This document shows positions 62,102 to 64,000 of a stretch of 64,000 nt of DNA, piece by piece. Numbering within the stretch: position 1 is the first letter of the stretch; every line of letters starts with the position of its first letter. A program made the position numbers and the translations under genes. This stretch comes from Eubacterium sp. (GTDB lineage Bacteria > Bacillota > Clostridia > Lachnospirales > Lachnospiraceae), in contig JAFRNE010000005.1 of the NCBI GenBank assembly GCA_017430325.1, positions 62,001-126,000 on the forward strand, written 5' to 3'. The notes beneath the pieces are model-generated. The model did no database searches, was not told where the DNA came from, and saw nothing but the letters and a program-made list of their open reading frames with translations.

Positions 62102-63466
62102 TCACTTCATCTTTCTCAATTCGGAGATTGCGAAAGGTATGGTTATGCCAAGAGTCATGACATCGGCCACCATCTGGGTTATCTCAACCCCCCTGAGGCC
62201 AAGAAGATAAGGCAGAAGAAGTATCGCAGGAATGAAGAAGATACCGTTTCTTGCCGAAGAGGTTATGGATGCCTTAAAGCCGCGTCCTATGGACTGCAGC
62301 ATCATATTTGTCATGATACTGAAGGCATTGATCGGAAGCACTGCCGCCTGGAATATAAGGGCTGTCTTACCAACTGCAACAACGTCTGCATCGTTTCTGA
62401 AGAGGCTTACCACATCCGGCGCAAATGCTATACACAGTGCACCAAGCATAAAAAGAACGATGGTTCCCCACTTGACGCAGAACCAGAAGCCCTCACGTAC
62501 TCTCTCCTTCTTCTTTGCACCATAATTAAAGGAGCAGACCGGCTGATAGCCCTGACCAAAGCCGATAAGGGCTGACATCTGCAGCATCATGACCCTGGAA
62601 ACAATTGACATGCCGGCAATCGCGGCAACTCCGCCGTATTTTCCCGCTGCATGATTAAGAAGGGTTGTGGCAACAGCCGCAAGTCCCTGTCTGAAAAGCG
62701 ACGGAATACCACCATTTATTATCTGTCCGAAGTAATACTTATTAAGTCTTACATTCTCCAGACTGAGCCTTATATTTTCTCCCTTGTAGCTTCCGATCAG
62801 AAGCACGAAGAAGCTGATTATCTGTCCGAAGATAGTCGCATACGCGGCACCCTTAACTCCCAGATCAAAGTAAAGAATAAGGAGCGGATCCAGCCCCATA
62901 TTTATGATCGCACCGAAGATCAGGCCAACCATCGCATACATGGCACTGCCCTGGAATCTCAGCTGATTGTTGATTACAAACTGGCACATCATGAAAGGCG
63001 CACCGATCAGTATTATCCTCGCATAATCAGAGGTCATCCTTATGGTCTCTGCCGTTACATCATCGCCGCTTATAAGAAAATCAGCTATCGGCTCCATGAA
63101 GATATTTCCGATGACTGCTATTACGATACCGGCTATAAGTGCCATGATAAAGCCTGAGGAAGCCATCTCTGAAGCCTCCTTCTTCTTACCCGCACCAAGC
63201 ATTCTTGAAAGGAAGTTTCCGGAACCGTGACCGAACATAAAGCCCAGTGCCTGAATGATTGCCATCAGCGGAAATACAGTTCCTACCGCTGCCGTTGCCT
63301 GAGTTGCATTCTCCGGTATCCTGCCGACAAAATAGGTATCTGCCGTATTATATATGCCTGTTACAAGCATACTAATAATAGTCGGCACCGCAAGCTGAAG
63401 TATCAGCTTCGGTACCGGCGTCTCTGTCATATATGTATATCTGTCTTTTTTCTTTGCAGCATTCAT
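62102..63466 (-). CDS. MATE-family multidrug efflux transporter
   Basis: 454 residues with twelve predicted membrane helices and two related halves. PKLILQLAVPTIISMLVTGIYNTADTYFVGR near the start and YGAKKKERVREGFWF in the middle are typical. It is an antiporter that exports drugs or cations. The start follows hflX closely on the same strand. Confidence 0.93.
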   Translation of the reverse strand: MNAAKKKDRYTYMTETPVPKLILQLAVPTIISMLVTGIYNTADTYFVGRIPENATQATAAVGTVFPLMAIIQALGFMFGHGSGNFLSRMLGAGKKKEASEMASSGFIMALIAGIVIAVIGNIFMEPIADFLISGDDVTAETIRMTSDYARIILIGAPFMMCQFVINNQLRFQGSAMYAMVGLIFGAIINMGLDPLLILYFDLGVKGAAYATIFGQIISFFVLLIGSYKGENIRLSLENVRLNKYYFGQIINGGIPSLFRQGLAAVATTLLNHAAGKYGGVAAIAGMSIVSRVMMLQMSALIGFGQGYQPVCSFNYGAKKKERVREGFWFCVKWGTIVLFMLGALCIAFAPDVVSLFRNDADVVAVGKTALIFQAAVLPINAFSIMTNMMLQSIGRGFKASITSSARNGIFFIPAILLLPYLLGLRGVEITQMVADVMTLGITIPFAISELRKMK

Positions 63467-63470
63467 TTTT

Positions 63471-63525
63471 ATGTCTCTTCTATATCAGCCTTTTCTATAT
63501 CAGTCTCTTCTGTCTCAGTCTCTTC
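63471..63525 (-). repeat. 15-bp tandem repeat at the end of hflX
   Basis: Three and a half imperfect 15-bp units (63481-63495, 63496-63510, 63511-63525 and a partial one at 63471-63480). In the frame one base off from hflX they would encode an acidic EETDI-type tail that ends just before the MATE start. Confidence 0.7.
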
Positions 63526-64000
63526 CGCCAAATCTGTTAAATACATCCACCGGAACCTCGGCTTCGATGTATATTCCGTCCTCTCTGTACTCTTCCTTCT
63601 TCACAAGGCCGCTCTTTCTGATCTCAGCGATCGCAGAGGCCTCATTATATCCGAAGAGCTTCTCCAGCTGCTTTCTGTCCTCCTTTATTATATCGGACAT
63701 TGCAGTAAGAAGGCTGTCCACGCCCAGCCCGGTCTTTGCGGAGATCTTAACCTTTTTATAGGCTCTGGCATCTCTGAGGCCCGCCAGTGCATCCTGATCC
63801 AGGTCACTCAGCGCCGCGGCATCTTCACCCGCACCTACAGCATGAACAGAAAACTTATCTATCTTGTTAAATACAGTAAGTATCTTCTTCCCCTCTATAC
63901 CAAGCATATCAAGAGTTTCATATACGACCTTCATATCCTCCTCATGCTCCGGAGACGAAGCATCCACAACATGTATGATATGGTCGGCGTATTTTGCCTC
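63515..64000 (-). CDS. hflX: GTPase HflX, C-terminal part (partial)
   Basis: The visible 161 residues begin in the G domain (EAKYADHIIHVVDASSPEHEED, with FNKIDKF as the base motif) and run through the C-terminal domain (SAKTGLGVDSLLTAMSD) to FGGRD and a TGA. HflX is a ribosome-associated GTPase. The start lies beyond the window. The stop lies inside a tandem repeat, and a tail in the next frame suggests that the end may be shifted. Confidence 0.85.
   Translation of the reverse strand, partial: EAKYADHIIHVVDASSPEHEEDMKVVYETLDMLGIEGKKILTVFNKIDKFSVHAVGAGEDAAALSDLDQDALAGLRDARAYKKVKISAKTGLGVDSLLTAMSDIIKEDRKQLEKLFGYNEASAIAEIRKSGLVKKEEYREDGIYIEAEVPVDVFNRFGGRD

Overview
The window looks like chromosomal DNA from a low-to-mid GC anaerobic Firmicute of the Clostridia, most likely family Lachnospiraceae (a Coprococcus- or Butyrivibrio-like genome). 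The case rests on the gene complement: a mraZ-rsmH-ftsL-ftsI-mraY-murD-ftsW-ftsQ-ftsZ cluster without ftsA, Gram-positive lipoproteins and an SLH/LRR surface protein, small alarmone synthetases, GntR/YtrA-type ABC operons, strong AGGAGG ribosome sites with some TTG and GTG starts, and canonical sigma-A promoters. No rRNA, tRNA, CRISPR array, insertion sequence or prophage was seen.

Layout. 0-1.65 kb: tail of an ABC-F ATPase, then a RelE/HigB-like toxin with an HTH-ImmA/IrrE partner and a clear promoter/operator. 1.7-3.9 kb: a beta-helix lipoprotein gene broken by a frameshift in a run of A. 4.1-6.7 kb: an amino-acid ABC importer whose binding protein appears circularly permuted. 6.7-14.2 kb: radA, a small unknown gene, clpC and purMND. 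14.4-16.7 kb: a LacI-type sensor fused to a diguanylate cyclase. 16.8-20 kb: metF, a thioesterase, a coiled-coil protein and a glycosyltransferase with an internal 30-bp repeat. 20.1-30.7 kb: the division and cell-wall (dcw) cluster, with a five-unit MraZ operator at its head. FtsQ and FtsI both carry long acidic extracellular tails. 31.1-33.4 kb: lgt and ychF. 33.6-38.6 kb: a carbohydrate operon (GH88, DUF2264, SDR, P-loop kinase). 38.9-43.4 kb: a PNPOx/AraC pair, a CobW metal GTPase under a Fur-family-like operator, crcB and an ArsC-like operon with a small gene. 43.5-53.1 kb: an accessory stretch with shikimate kinase, an intact alarmone synthetase, an HD hydrolase, several truncated or internally deleted genes, a LexA-controlled gene, an SRAP protein, an alpha-CTD-like protein and an Lrp regulator. 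53.4-56.1 kb: a large LRR/SLH surface protein. 56.3-60.3 kb: a five-gene ABC operon with its GntR repressor and operator. 60.8-64 kb: a serine-palmitoyltransferase-like enzyme, a MATE transporter and the 3' end of hflX.

How the genes fit together. The dcw cluster reads as one leftward unit: MraZ autoregulates through decamer boxes, ftsZ has an extra internal promoter, and a strong terminator closes it after ftsZ. The 33.6-38.6 kb operon probably handles unsaturated uronic-acid oligosaccharides. It shares a 36-bp promoter element with an unrelated gene at 43.4 kb. The 46-52 kb stretch shows repeated gene decay by internal deletion. The least familiar items are the permuted binding protein, the paired acidic tails on two divisome proteins, the stacked TGCAA operators at the CobW gene, the SOS-controlled 98-residue protein and the shared promoter elements. 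No complete new defence or mobile system was seen. All motif and identity statements come from reading by eye; no database search was run.
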